The notes under the pieces: model-generated
Database searches by the model: none
What the model was told of the DNA's origin: nothing
The model's input: the letters and a program-made list of their open reading frames with translations, nothing else
Assembly: GCA_022710025.1 (NCBI GenBank)
Contig: JAKLHS010000026.1
Span: 1-7,846 of the forward strand
Length of the DNA: 7,846 bases
Direction: 5' to 3'
Source: Caldisericota bacterium
GTDB taxonomy: Bacteria; Caldisericota; Caldisericia; Cryosericales; Cryosericaceae
Position numbers and translations under genes: made by a program
Shown: piece by piece, positions 1 to 7,778 of the stretch
Numbering within the stretch: the first letter of the stretch is position 1
Layout of the letters: the number at the start of each line of letters is the position of its first letter

Positions 1-2092
<2,092 letters not shown>

Positions 2093-2148
2093 TCGTACAG
2101 TTTTGAGGGTGCGGAGACGACTCCTGCATCCGTTCAAGCAAAGACATG
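2093..2148 (+). other. 23S-5S intergenic transcribed spacer
   Basis: A spacer of about 56 nt separates the estimated 23S 3' end from the 5S. It contains no tRNA. A small imperfect hairpin (about 2111-2127, GGAG-ACGA-CTCC core) is the only local structure I see. Its last bases (2140-2148) form the 5' arm of the extended helix that encloses 5S rRNA. The partner of the 23S 3' flank lies upstream of the window, so the pre-23S processing stem cannot be checked. Confidence 0.7.
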
Positions 2149-2278
2149 ACTCTGGTGGTCATAGCGTCGGGGAAACACCCGTTCCCACTCCGAACACGGA
2201 AGTGAAGCCCGACACGCCGATGGTACTAATGGGGAAGCCCGTTGGAAGAGTAGGTCGCTGCCAGGGTCATGTCTTTTT
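2140..2278 (+). terminator. Extended 5S terminal stem with T5 tract; possible processing stem and rRNA operon terminator
   Basis: Bases 2140-2155 (AAAGACATGACTCTGG) pair with 2261-2276 (CCAGGGTCATGTCTTT) over 16 consecutive positions with a single wobble (T2151.G2265), enclosing the whole 5S. The 3' arm runs into five T at 2274-2278. Extension of helix I beyond the mature ends is usual for maturase or RNase substrates. Here the stem followed by a U tract also looks like an intrinsic terminator, but the very large loop (the folded 5S) makes that role an inference. No separate classical terminator hairpin lies between 5S and the next promoter. Confidence 0.5.
2149..2268 (+). rRNA. rrf: 5S ribosomal RNA
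   Basis: The conserved 5S core is clear: a TAGCG segment near 2162, CCCGTTCCCACTCCGAACAC (loop B/C region), GGAAGTGAAGCC, the CGCCGATGGTA segment, and GAGAGTAGG-like loop E/helix IV bases (GAAGAGTAGGTCGC). Helix I pairs the CTCTGG side with the CCAGGG side with one G.U wobble. The ends are set by analogy with E. coli 5S (120 nt) and could be off by two or three bases. It lies in the standard 23S-5S order on the same strand. The downstream flank continues the terminal helix for about eight more base pairs. Confidence 0.96.
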
Positions 2279-2332
2279 CCATATCCCAGCCTCTCCCGCA
2301 GGGTTGCATTTTCAGGGAGGAAGGAGAGACTA

Positions 2333-2362
2333 TCTACAAACAGCGACAGGATGTGCTATACT
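2333..2362 (+). promoter_or_regulatory. Predicted promoter of the pilus operon (extended -10)
   Basis: TGC-TATACT at 2354-2362 is an extended -10 element (TGn plus 5 of 6 to TATAAT). TCTACA at 2333-2338 is a 4/6 match to TTGACA with an 18-bp spacer. The predicted start is near 2369, giving a leader of about 80 nt before the GTG at 2449. It is placed sensibly, after the 5S T tract and before the first pilus gene. This is prediction from consensus only. Confidence 0.55.
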
Positions 2363-2363
2363 G

Positions 2364-2424
2364 CCCACACAAACATCCCGATACCGCATCTGCTGTGGGG
2401 AAGGGTTCTCTTCCCCCTCCGGGG
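2364..2424 (+). promoter_or_regulatory. Leader with overlapping alternative hairpins upstream of the prepilin peptidase gene
   Basis: A perfect 7-bp stem, GGGGAAG (2397-2403) with CTTCCCC (2410-2416), has a 6-nt loop. Its 3' arm can instead pair as CCCC (2414-2417) with GGGG (2421-2424) across a 3-nt loop, and its 5' arm can pair with CCCACA (2364-2369) through TGTGGG (2394-2399). These pairings are mutually exclusive. If transcription starts at the predicted promoter, the 2364-2369 arm is mostly absent and only the last two compete. There is no U tract, and I recognise no known riboswitch consensus, including c-di-GMP classes. Confidence 0.3.
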
Positions 2425-2448
2425 CGACGCTGAAAGGGAGGAGATCTC

Positions 2449-3234
2449 GTGACAGGGGTTTGGGAGACCGTTCCTCGCATCGCATATCTTATTGCGTGTT
2501 TCGTAGTGGGCACGTTCATGGGCAGTTTCATCAGCGTGCTGGCCTATCGCATTCCCCGTAACGAGCAGTGGATACGCGGTCACTCGCACTGCCCGGCGTG
2601 TGGCCATCAGCTCGGGGCGCTGGATCTCGTGCCGGTCTGGAGCTATGTCTTTCTCCGGGGCCGCTGCCGATACTGCAGTGCACGCATCGGAGCGCGATAC
2701 CTGTGGACCGAGCTGGTGGCGGGTGGACTGTTTGCAGGTATCGGGTGGGCGCTCGGATGGAGCGTGGACGCACTGAAGATCGGCATCATGACCGTTCTGG
2801 CACTTGCCGTTGGCATCATCGATTTCGAGACGGGGCTTGTCCCGGACGCCTTGGTTTTACCGGGAACAGCGATCGGCGTGGCTTTTGGCGCTTTGTCCGG
2901 GTGGCGGGGTCTGCTTGGATCCGCCGGAGGGGCAATCATCGGCGCCGGGCTCTTCGCCCTTATCATCCTGCTGTCACGAGGGGGCATGGGGTGGGGGGAC
3001 GCGACGCTGGGACTTATGCTCGGTTCGTTTCTCGGATGGCGACTGGCTATCGTTTTTCTCGTTCTCGCATTCGTGATCGGGGCGGCCGTGGGCGTCATCC
3101 TTATGGTGTTTTTCAAGAAGAAAGGCAAGGACGCGATGCCATTTGGCCCTGCGATGGCGCTCGGCGCGTATATTGCGGCTCTCGCAGGGAAGAATCTGAT
3201 CAACTGGTACCTGGAAACCCTGTTCTACCGGTAG
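2449..3234 (+). CDS. pilD: Type IV prepilin peptidase / N-methyltransferase (A24 family)
   Basis: This is an integral membrane aspartyl protease that cleaves the leader of type IV prepilins; full-length PilD-type enzymes also N-methylate the new N-terminus. At 261 aa it has the complete two-part architecture: an N-terminal membrane segment (about 11-33, with GTFMGSF and YRIP), a cytoplasmic domain with two zinc-type CxxC pairs (C48/C51 and C73/C76), then a polytopic C-terminal half. The catalytic aspartates are visible as D125 in IIDFETGLVPD and D184 in GMGWGD (the family's GxGD signature). The GTG start is supported by GGGAGGAG at 2436-2443, with 7 nt from the GGAGG core to the start. It is the first gene of the cluster, with 34 bp to pilM. 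The intact CxxC domain argues for PilD rather than a TadV/CpaA-type short peptidase. pilD is also called comC or gspO in other systems. Confidence 0.95.
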   Translation: MTGVWETVPRIAYLIACFVVGTFMGSFISVLAYRIPRNEQWIRGHSHCPACGHQLGALDLVPVWSYVFLRGRCRYCSARIGARYLWTELVAGGLFAGIGWALGWSVDALKIGIMTVLALAVGIIDFETGLVPDALVLPGTAIGVAFGALSGWRGLLGSAGGAIIGAGLFALIILLSRGGMGWGDATLGLMLGSFLGWRLAIVFLVLAFVIGAAVGVILMVFFKKKGKDAMPFGPAMALGAYIAALAGKNLINWYLETLFYR

Positions 3235-3239
3235 GGGTC

Positions 3240-3262
3240 GAGCGGGCCAGCGCTCAAGGAGG
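3240..3262 (+). promoter_or_regulatory. pilM ribosome binding site with abutting small hairpin
   Basis: AAGGAGG at 3256-3262 is a strong Shine-Dalgarno, 6 nt before the GTG start of pilM. It is directly preceded by a perfect 5-bp inverted repeat, GAGCG (3240-3244) with CGCTC (3251-3255), loop of 6. The hairpin leaves the Shine-Dalgarno free. It may protect or separate the two cistrons, but a role is inference. Confidence 0.45.
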
Positions 3263-3268
3263 CATCTT

Positions 3269-4465
3269 GTGCTAGGCATAGGCAAGAAGGCAACACCGAT
3301 CATAGGCGTCGACATCGGATCAAGTACGATCAAAGTAGCGCAGTTTCGGGAGGACAAATCCGGGCTGAGCCTGGTGAACTTCGGGGTCGTTCCTACGCCC
3401 GAAGGAGCGATCCTGGACAGCAAGATCGCCAAAGCTGACGTCATCAGCGAGGCGCTGGGCTCGTTGCTCTCTCTGCATTCTTTTGTCGGGAGGCGTGTCT
3501 CGGCTTCCGTTTCAGGACAGCTTGTCACAGTCAAACAGATCACTATCGACGAAATTCCGCGCCAGCCGCTCGGCGATATCGTGAAGTGGGAGATCGAGAA
3601 ACACATTTCCTACCCCATCGATGAAGCGGTCATGGATTACCAGGTTCTTTCTCGCTCCCAGACTGAGGACGGAGGCGTCAAAGCCAATTGCCTGGTGGCC
3701 GTCGCTCCGCTGGAGATCGTCAATGCGCTTGTCGACGTCTTGCGAAGGACGCAGCTGGAAGCCGTCTTTATCGAGGTGGAACCGTTTGCCGAATTGCGGC
3801 TCGTCGACTATGTCTCGTACAAGCGGCCGGACCTGGACGCCAAGACGGTCGTCCTCGTGAACATCGGCTCCAACATTACGTCGATCAACGTTGCGGATCA
3901 GTCGATGATCCGGCTTACGCGCATGCTTCCGTTCGGCGGTGCCCGAATCTCTCAGTCGATAGCTTCGGGACTCGGTATTGGAACGGAACGTGCAGACGAG
4001 CTCAAGCAGGAGGTCGTGAACGTACACCCCGACGCCGGCCTGGAGACAGGCAGCGAGGCGGAACGGGCAACATCCTCCGCCCTTCCGGTGATCGACGAGC
4101 TGGTGCTCGAGATCCGTCGCTCACTCAACTACTACACTACGCGGTTTGAGAGCGATCGTCCGCTGCATCTCATCCTGTCAGGCGGGACAGCCAATCTCAA
4201 GGGTATTGCGGAATATATCGAACTGTCGACTGGTTTCACGGTAGAGATGAATCGGTTGCTGCTCGATGTCGCCAAGTATGACCCCAGTATGTTCACGGAA
4301 TCCTATCTCAACGAGATGGCCCCGATGTTCAGCGTCGCGACTGGTCTGTCGCTGCGCGAATTCGAGGAAAAAGCAGCCAGGAAGCGGGTGAAGGGTCATC
4401 AGGCCAAGCCTGTCGATGCCGGCGAGAGCCTGCTGACGTATCGCCCCGGCTCGGAGGGACTGTGA
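3269..4465 (+). CDS. pilM: Type IV pilus assembly protein PilM (actin-like ATPase)
   Basis: This is a cytoplasmic actin/FtsA-fold protein of the pilus alignment subcomplex; it binds ATP and the N-terminal peptide of PilN. The sequence shows the phosphate-1 loop IIGVDIGSSTIKVAQ (about 11-25), a second phosphate motif VVLVNIGSNITSINV (about 193-207), and the adenosine-side motif LILSGGTANLKGIAEYIE near 305-322. The EIRRSLNYY segment before it is typical of the family. At 398 aa it is somewhat longer than the roughly 350-aa Pseudomonas/Thermus proteins. The excess is mainly a basic, probably flexible C-terminal tail of about 35 residues after SLREFEE, rich in K/R at first and ending in a GSEGL sequence. 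The GTG start has an AAGGAGG ribosome site 6 nt upstream. The stop codon shares its last base with the pilN ATG, implying translational coupling. Confidence 0.95.
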   Translation: MLGIGKKATPIIGVDIGSSTIKVAQFREDKSGLSLVNFGVVPTPEGAILDSKIAKADVISEALGSLLSLHSFVGRRVSASVSGQLVTVKQITIDEIPRQPLGDIVKWEIEKHISYPIDEAVMDYQVLSRSQTEDGGVKANCLVAVAPLEIVNALVDVLRRTQLEAVFIEVEPFAELRLVDYVSYKRPDLDAKTVVLVNIGSNITSINVADQSMIRLTRMLPFGGARISQSIASGLGIGTERADELKQEVVNVHPDAGLETGSEAERATSSALPVIDELVLEIRRSLNYYTTRFESDRPLHLILSGGTANLKGIAEYIELSTGFTVEMNRLLLDVAKYDPSMFTESYLNEMAPMFSVATGLSLREFEEKAARKRVKGHQAKPVDAGESLLTYRPGSEGL

Positions 4466-5046
4466 TGATTACCATCAATCTGGTTCCACAGGCGCGCAAG
4501 CGCAGGCACGCCCAACTCAGCCGTGAGGACAAAACGCTCATCTTTGCTGCCGCTTTTATCCTGTTCCTCCTCGGGGCAAGCTGGGGCTACACCAGGTATC
4601 TGGCGTACAGGGCACAGACGCACTTGAACGAGACGAACACCGCCATTGCTTCACTGAACGGTGAGCAGAAGCTGCTGGATCTGAACCGGGCACTGGCACA
4701 GCGATCACTAGCAATGGAAACGAACATCTCGAACGCCGTCAGGCTCCAGGTAAACACCAACAAGATTCTGGACGACATTGCACGGGATCTGCCAAAAGCA
4801 TGTGTCCTGACGCAGACCCAGATCGACGTCGTGCCCGGCACGGTGCAACTGACAGCCACGAGTCTCCAATTTCTGGATCTGGTGCGCTTCTTCAATGCGC
4901 TATCGGCCGATACCGCATTCAAGGACGTGCGCATCGATGGTTATCAGGTTCCATACAATACCACGGGAACGGTCCAGGGCGGCGTCATACCCAAGGCAAC
5001 GATGAACTTGTCGCTGACGTGGGCAGAGGGAGGGCAGAATGGGTAA
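4465..5046 (+). CDS. pilN: Type IV pilus inner-membrane assembly protein PilN
   Basis: This bitopic membrane protein pairs with PilO and links the alignment complex to PilM. The N-terminus reads MITINLVPQARKRR. The INLVP element is the conserved PilM-docking motif, followed by a basic stretch on the cytoplasmic side. A single membrane span lies at about 24-43, a coiled-coil-like region at about 48-95, and an extracytoplasmic alpha/beta domain after residue 105 (LPKACVLTQTQIDVVPGTVQL, then the LVRFFNALS helix), which is the normal layout. Length is 193 aa. I chose the ATG at 4465, which forms TGATG with the pilM stop, over the GTG at 4462: GGAGGG at 4453-4458 is 6 nt from the ATG but only 3 nt from the GTG. 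The 3' end overlaps pilO by 8 nt. Confidence 0.93.
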   Translation: MITINLVPQARKRRHAQLSREDKTLIFAAAFILFLLGASWGYTRYLAYRAQTHLNETNTAIASLNGEQKLLDLNRALAQRSLAMETNISNAVRLQVNTNKILDDIARDLPKACVLTQTQIDVVPGTVQLTATSLQFLDLVRFFNALSADTAFKDVRIDGYQVPYNTTGTVQGGVIPKATMNLSLTWAEGGQNG

Positions 5047-5668
5047 AAACGTATCGATGAAAGTGATTCTCTTCGTCCTCCTGCTGATCGTTGTGCTTTT
5101 TGTGTTCTATCGGTATGCGTTGAGCCCCCAGCTTGCGCGCCTGCGCGACTTGAACGACCAGGTGGCGCAGGCGGAGGCCAAGCTGAGTGAGCTGAGAGAG
5201 GTTCAGCGTCTCCACGATGCCTTCGTACGGCAAAACGAGGACTATACCGCATGGATCGCCAAGCTGGCGGAGATCACGCCCGTGACCTTTGACCAGCATA
5301 CGCACACGCAGTTCCTTCTGGACCTGCAGGCGGTTGGCAAAGCGGCTGGCATCACGTACACGGGCATCCAGGTCTCTGACCAGTCCATGGGTCGGGGAGC
5401 GGCTGCAGAGAAGCCGGTCGAGATCAACTTGGCAAAAGTCGTCGGGGTGACGATGAATTTTACGGCCAAGGACTACTGGACCGTTCGTCGGTTCGAGGAC
5501 ATGCTACGGAACAAATTCAAGTACCTCGTCGTCAAGTCGGAGCTGAGCGTGTCGCGATCTGCCGCCACAGGCGGTGCGGCACAGGTGAACCCATATACAT
5601 GCTCCATGACGGCATGGATGGTGCTGAGTCCTGACGCTGCAGTGTTGACTGCGCCGACGGCGCAGTAG
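5039..5668 (+). CDS. pilO: Type IV pilus inner-membrane assembly protein PilO
   Basis: This is the partner of PilN in the inner-membrane alignment complex. It has a short cytoplasmic N-terminus (MGKNVSMK), one membrane span at about 9-24, a heptad-rich segment (about 30-65: QLARLRDLNDQVAQAEAKLSELREVQ is broken up by a typical PilO pattern), and a ferredoxin-like periplasmic/extracellular domain. The domain includes the helix TQFLLDLQAVGKAAGI and the strand-helix pair MNFTAKDYWTVRRFEDML. Its 209 aa fits the family. GGGAGGG at 5028-5034 lies 4 nt upstream, and the start is inside the last codons of pilN (8-nt overlap), so translation is probably coupled. An in-frame ATG at codon 7 is a less likely start. 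The C-terminal tail after the last strand is low-complexity (A/T/P-rich). Confidence 0.93.
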   Translation: MGKNVSMKVILFVLLLIVVLFVFYRYALSPQLARLRDLNDQVAQAEAKLSELREVQRLHDAFVRQNEDYTAWIAKLAEITPVTFDQHTHTQFLLDLQAVGKAAGITYTGIQVSDQSMGRGAAAEKPVEINLAKVVGVTMNFTAKDYWTVRRFEDMLRNKFKYLVVKSELSVSRSAATGGAAQVNPYTCSMTAWMVLSPDAAVLTAPTAQ

Positions 5669-5675
5669 GGGGCGC
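5648..5675 (+). promoter_or_regulatory. Hairpin at the pilO stop codon that could mask the next ribosome site
   Basis: ACTGCGCC (5648-5655), loop GAC, GGCGCAGT (5659-5666) is a perfect 8-bp inverted repeat ending in the pilO TAG. There is no U tract, so it is not a canonical terminator. The 5' arm GCGCC (5651-5655) could alternatively pair with GGCGC at 5671-5675, directly before the next ATG, covering part of its only ribosome-site-like sequence (AGGGGG, 5667-5672). Ribosomes finishing pilO would melt either form, so this could tie the downstream gene to pilO translation. The structure is seen; the function is inferred. Confidence 0.35.
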
Positions 5676-6011
5676 ATGATGGAGCAGAAAGCAGTCAAGA
5701 AGACGGTACAAGCGATCCCGGCAGGCAAGAAAGCTGCACCGAGGCAGCGAAGGCAATCCAGGGTACGGATTTCACCAGGGACGTGGATCTTCATTGCGCT
5801 CCTGATCACAGTCTTTGCAGTATGGAACTTCTACTTCCTGCCACGCATGGGGCAGACCGAGATCGTGACCCCACCGCCACAGGTCTTCCAAGTTGCGCAG
5901 CACCGCTTCCTCGACGTCGTCAACGCACAGCTCAAGACAAGGCAATCCTACCTGACAGTGACGCCCCAGCCCGTACCAGCCGAGACGGGCAAGACAAACC
6001 CATTCGAATAA
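5676..6011 (+). CDS. Small single-pass membrane protein in the PilP position, function unknown
   Basis: I do not recognise this 111-aa protein by family. It has a strongly basic N-terminal arm (about ten K/R against one E in residues 1-34, including the RQRRQSRVR run), one clear membrane helix at about 36-55 (GTWIFIALLITVFAVWNFYF), and a 55-residue outer segment rich in P, Q and T that ends in KTNPFE. The positive-inside rule puts the N-terminus in the cytoplasm. It begins 7 nt after pilO, where many type IV pilus clusters encode PilP. It has no lipobox cysteine and no room for PilP's beta domain; only 18 nt separate it from pepP, so it is not a visibly broken PilP. The terminal NPF recalls the xPF element in linker regions of PilP/GspC-like proteins, which is only suggestive. 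The start could be 5676 or the adjacent ATG at 5679, which is better spaced from AGGGGG. Confidence 0.8.
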   Translation: MMEQKAVKKTVQAIPAGKKAAPRQRRQSRVRISPGTWIFIALLITVFAVWNFYFLPRMGQTEIVTPPPQVFQVAQHRFLDVVNAQLKTRQSYLTVTPQPVPAETGKTNPFE

Positions 6012-6029
6012 CAGGACAGGAGATGGATC

Positions 6030-7112
6030 ATGGAAAATGAGTATTATGGCGCGCGCGTCGCGCGGCTGAGTCAACGTATGGCCGATGCGAACATTGATGC
6101 ATTCTTCACGCTCGCTGCACCCAGCATGCGGTACCTTACCGGGTTCACCGGCGAGGAAGGTTTTCTGCTCGCTTTGCAGGACGAGATGCATCTCATTGTC
6201 GATGGCAGGTTTACGACACAGGCTCAGGAAGAGTGTCCATGGGTCGACGTCATAGAGTACAAGGGGCAATTCACGAGCGCACTGGCGGGATTGCTGATAT
6301 CCCGGAGGATCCACTGGCTCGGGTTCGAGAAGGAGCGGATTTCCTATGTGCAGGCGGAGCAGATGCGTGCTGCTCTGCCGTCGATTGCGATGATAGCCAC
6401 GGAACAGGTCGTCGAAGGCATGCGTGCGGTCAAGGATGCGCGGGAGCTTGAGCTGATGCGATCAGCCGGCCGCATAGCGGACACCGCATACGATGCCATG
6501 ATTTGTCGACTCAGGCCCGGTATGGCCGAGAACGAGGCGGCAGCTCTGCTGGAATATGAAATGCGAAAAGCGGGCGCGCAGGGCACAAGTTTCTCTACCA
6601 TCGTTGGCTCTGGAGCGCGGGGCGCGTTGCCGCACGGCATCGCATCCGACAAGGTCATTGAAGCGAACGACGTTGTCGTCATCGATTTTGGCGTCTGCTA
6701 CAAGGGCTACATGAGCGACTGTACCAGGACGGTGGCTTTCGGAGATCAGCCGCGTGACGTCATGGATGCATATGCGCGTCTTCTGGAAGCGCAACAGCTT
6801 GGTCTGAGCCGGATCCAGGCTGGCGTGAGTTCGCGATCGGTCGATACGGCAGTACGCGACAATCTGGGTGAGCATGACTTGTCGAAGTACTTCACCCACG
6901 GTCTGGGGCACGGCGTCGGTCTTGAGATCCACGAAGCGCCGCGACTGTCACAGGGAACGGATACCGTTTTGGAAGCTGGACACGTTGTGACGTGTGAGCC
7001 CGGTATCTACCTTCCGGGCCGATACGGCATGCGCATCGAGGATACCGTCATTGTGACGGGAGGCGGATACGAACCGTTGACGGCATTGTCCAAGTCCCTT
7101 GTCCTTGTCTGA
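6030..7112 (+). CDS. pepP: Xaa-Pro aminopeptidase (M24B metallopeptidase)
   Basis: This cytoplasmic dinuclear-metal aminopeptidase removes an N-terminal residue preceding proline. At 360 aa it has the two-domain form: a creatinase-type N-terminal domain (about 1-128, with the usual MRYLTGFTGEEGFLL and VDGRFTTQA segments) and the pita-bread catalytic domain (about 132-358). All five metal ligands are present: D219 (VIDFG), D230 (SDCTRT), H294 (GLGHGVG), E323 (CEPGIY) and E337 (MRIEDT). The accessory histidines H202 (PHG) and H301 (IHEAP) are also conserved, so the enzyme should be active. AGGAG at 6018-6022 sits 7 nt before the ATG. It lies 18 nt after the small membrane ORF and is probably co-transcribed with the pilus genes. 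In Firmicutes such genes commonly sit just before efp, as here (yqhT in Bacillus). A prolidase specificity cannot be fully excluded. Confidence 0.94.
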   Translation: MENEYYGARVARLSQRMADANIDAFFTLAAPSMRYLTGFTGEEGFLLALQDEMHLIVDGRFTTQAQEECPWVDVIEYKGQFTSALAGLLISRRIHWLGFEKERISYVQAEQMRAALPSIAMIATEQVVEGMRAVKDARELELMRSAGRIADTAYDAMICRLRPGMAENEAAALLEYEMRKAGAQGTSFSTIVGSGARGALPHGIASDKVIEANDVVVIDFGVCYKGYMSDCTRTVAFGDQPRDVMDAYARLLEAQQLGLSRIQAGVSSRSVDTAVRDNLGEHDLSKYFTHGLGHGVGLEIHEAPRLSQGTDTVLEAGHVVTCEPGIYLPGRYGMRIEDTVIVTGGGYEPLTALSKSLVLV

Positions 7113-7149
7113 CCGTCTTTGAGTGTGGCGCCGTGATGGGCGCTATCGC

Positions 7150-7178
7150 TTGACGCAACACATGTTGGCGTGTACAAT
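7150..7178 (+). promoter_or_regulatory. Predicted sigma-70-type promoter of efp
   Basis: TTGACG (7150-7155, 5/6) and TACAAT (7173-7178, 5/6) are separated by exactly 17 bp, the best promoter match I find in the window. The predicted start is near 7185, about 30 nt before the TTG start of efp. It lies in the 102-bp gap after pepP, so efp can be expressed independently of the upstream genes. An imperfect hairpin just before it (7126-7145) has no U tract, and I do not call it a terminator. Confidence 0.75.
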
Positions 7179-7201
7179 ACGCACGATTGCAAGCCCGTTA
7201 C

Positions 7202-7207
7202 AGGAGG
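7202..7207 (+). promoter_or_regulatory. Consensus Shine-Dalgarno that fixes the efp start
   Basis: AGGAGG is 7 nt upstream of the TTG at 7215. It is the full anti-16S consensus core and decides the start: the in-frame GTG at 7170 has no such site and lies in the promoter. Confidence 0.85.
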
Positions 7208-7214
7208 TACGACG

Positions 7215-7775
7215 TTGATTTCGGCCAATGAATTGCGCACAGGAGTAACGTTCGAGATAGATGGCCAGGCATTTGCGGTCATTCAGTTCACGCACATCAA
7301 ACCCGGCAAGGGCTCACCGTTTGTCCGTCTCAAGATGAAAAACCTTATGACGGGTAATGTCATCGAGCAGACGTTCCGCCCGGATGAGAAGGTCAAGAGC
7401 GCATATCTTGAACACAAGAAGATGCAATACTTGTACGAAACCGATGGAGTCTACACGTTCATGGACTCCGAGACGTACGAACAGATCGGCCTGACAAAGG
7501 AAGATCTCGGGGATGCAGTCAACTTCCTCATTGAGAATATCACGGTCGACGTCGTTTATTTTCAGGACAAGCCTGTCAGCGTTGAACTGCCGACATTCAT
7601 CGAGGCCGCGATCACGCATACAGAACCGGGCGTCAAGGGCGATACCGCGACGGGCGCCAACAAACCAGCCCAGATAGAGACCGGCTTCACCGTCATGGTA
7701 CCCCTGTTTGTCAACGAAGGGGACAAAATACGCATCGACACTCGCAGCGGGGAGTACCTGGAAAGGGTCAAGTAG
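7215..7775 (+). CDS. efp: Translation elongation factor P
   Basis: EF-P binds ribosomes stalled at polyproline stretches, between the P and E sites, and promotes peptide bond formation. The 186-aa product (starting at TTG, read as Met) has the expected three domains: an N-terminal KOW-like domain (about 1-63), a middle OB domain (about 66-128) and a C-terminal OB domain (about 131-186) with the signature GVKGDTATGANKPAQIETG and the end DTRSGEYLERVK. The tip loop is HIKPGKGSP with K32, the position modified in Bacillus subtilis (5-aminopentanol) and equivalent to lysyl-lysine-bearing K34 of E. coli. The loop and start (MISANELRTG) are closest to the Firmicutes type. No modification genes (epmA/B/C, ymfI) are in this window, so the modification is unknown. 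An in-frame GTG at 7170 would add 15 residues, but it overlaps the -10 element and lacks a ribosome site. Confidence 0.97.
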   Translation: MISANELRTGVTFEIDGQAFAVIQFTHIKPGKGSPFVRLKMKNLMTGNVIEQTFRPDEKVKSAYLEHKKMQYLYETDGVYTFMDSETYEQIGLTKEDLGDAVNFLIENITVDVVYFQDKPVSVELPTFIEAAITHTEPGVKGDTATGANKPAQIETGFTVMVPLFVNEGDKIRIDTRSGEYLERVK

Positions 7776-7778
7776 CAT

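Noticed and set aside
2279..2448. c-di-GMP (GEMM) riboswitch upstream of the pilus genes
   Set aside because: A weak GACGC...AAAGGG likeness exists at 2426-2438, but the paired stems and the GNRA receptor layout of the class are absent.
2351..2452. 33-codon frame whose TGA overlaps the prepilin peptidase GTG (GTGA), like a leader peptide
   Set aside because: Its ATG lies within the predicted promoter and has no properly spaced Shine-Dalgarno. A 33-codon open frame in GC-rich sequence is not unusual.
2643..3203. 186-codon minus-strand frame opposite the prepilin peptidase gene
   Set aside because: It is a shadow of a clear coding frame. The protein is a Pro/Ser/Ala-rich mirror of hydrophobic codons, with no motif.
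2568..3275. 235-codon plus-strand alternative frame in the prepilin peptidase gene
   Set aside because: It is an Arg/Gly-rich out-of-frame translation. The true frame carries both catalytic aspartates and both CxxC pairs.
7126..7145. Possible terminator between pepP and efp
   Set aside because: The stem is only about 7 bp with a G.T pair, and no T tract follows. It runs into the -35 element of the efp promoter.
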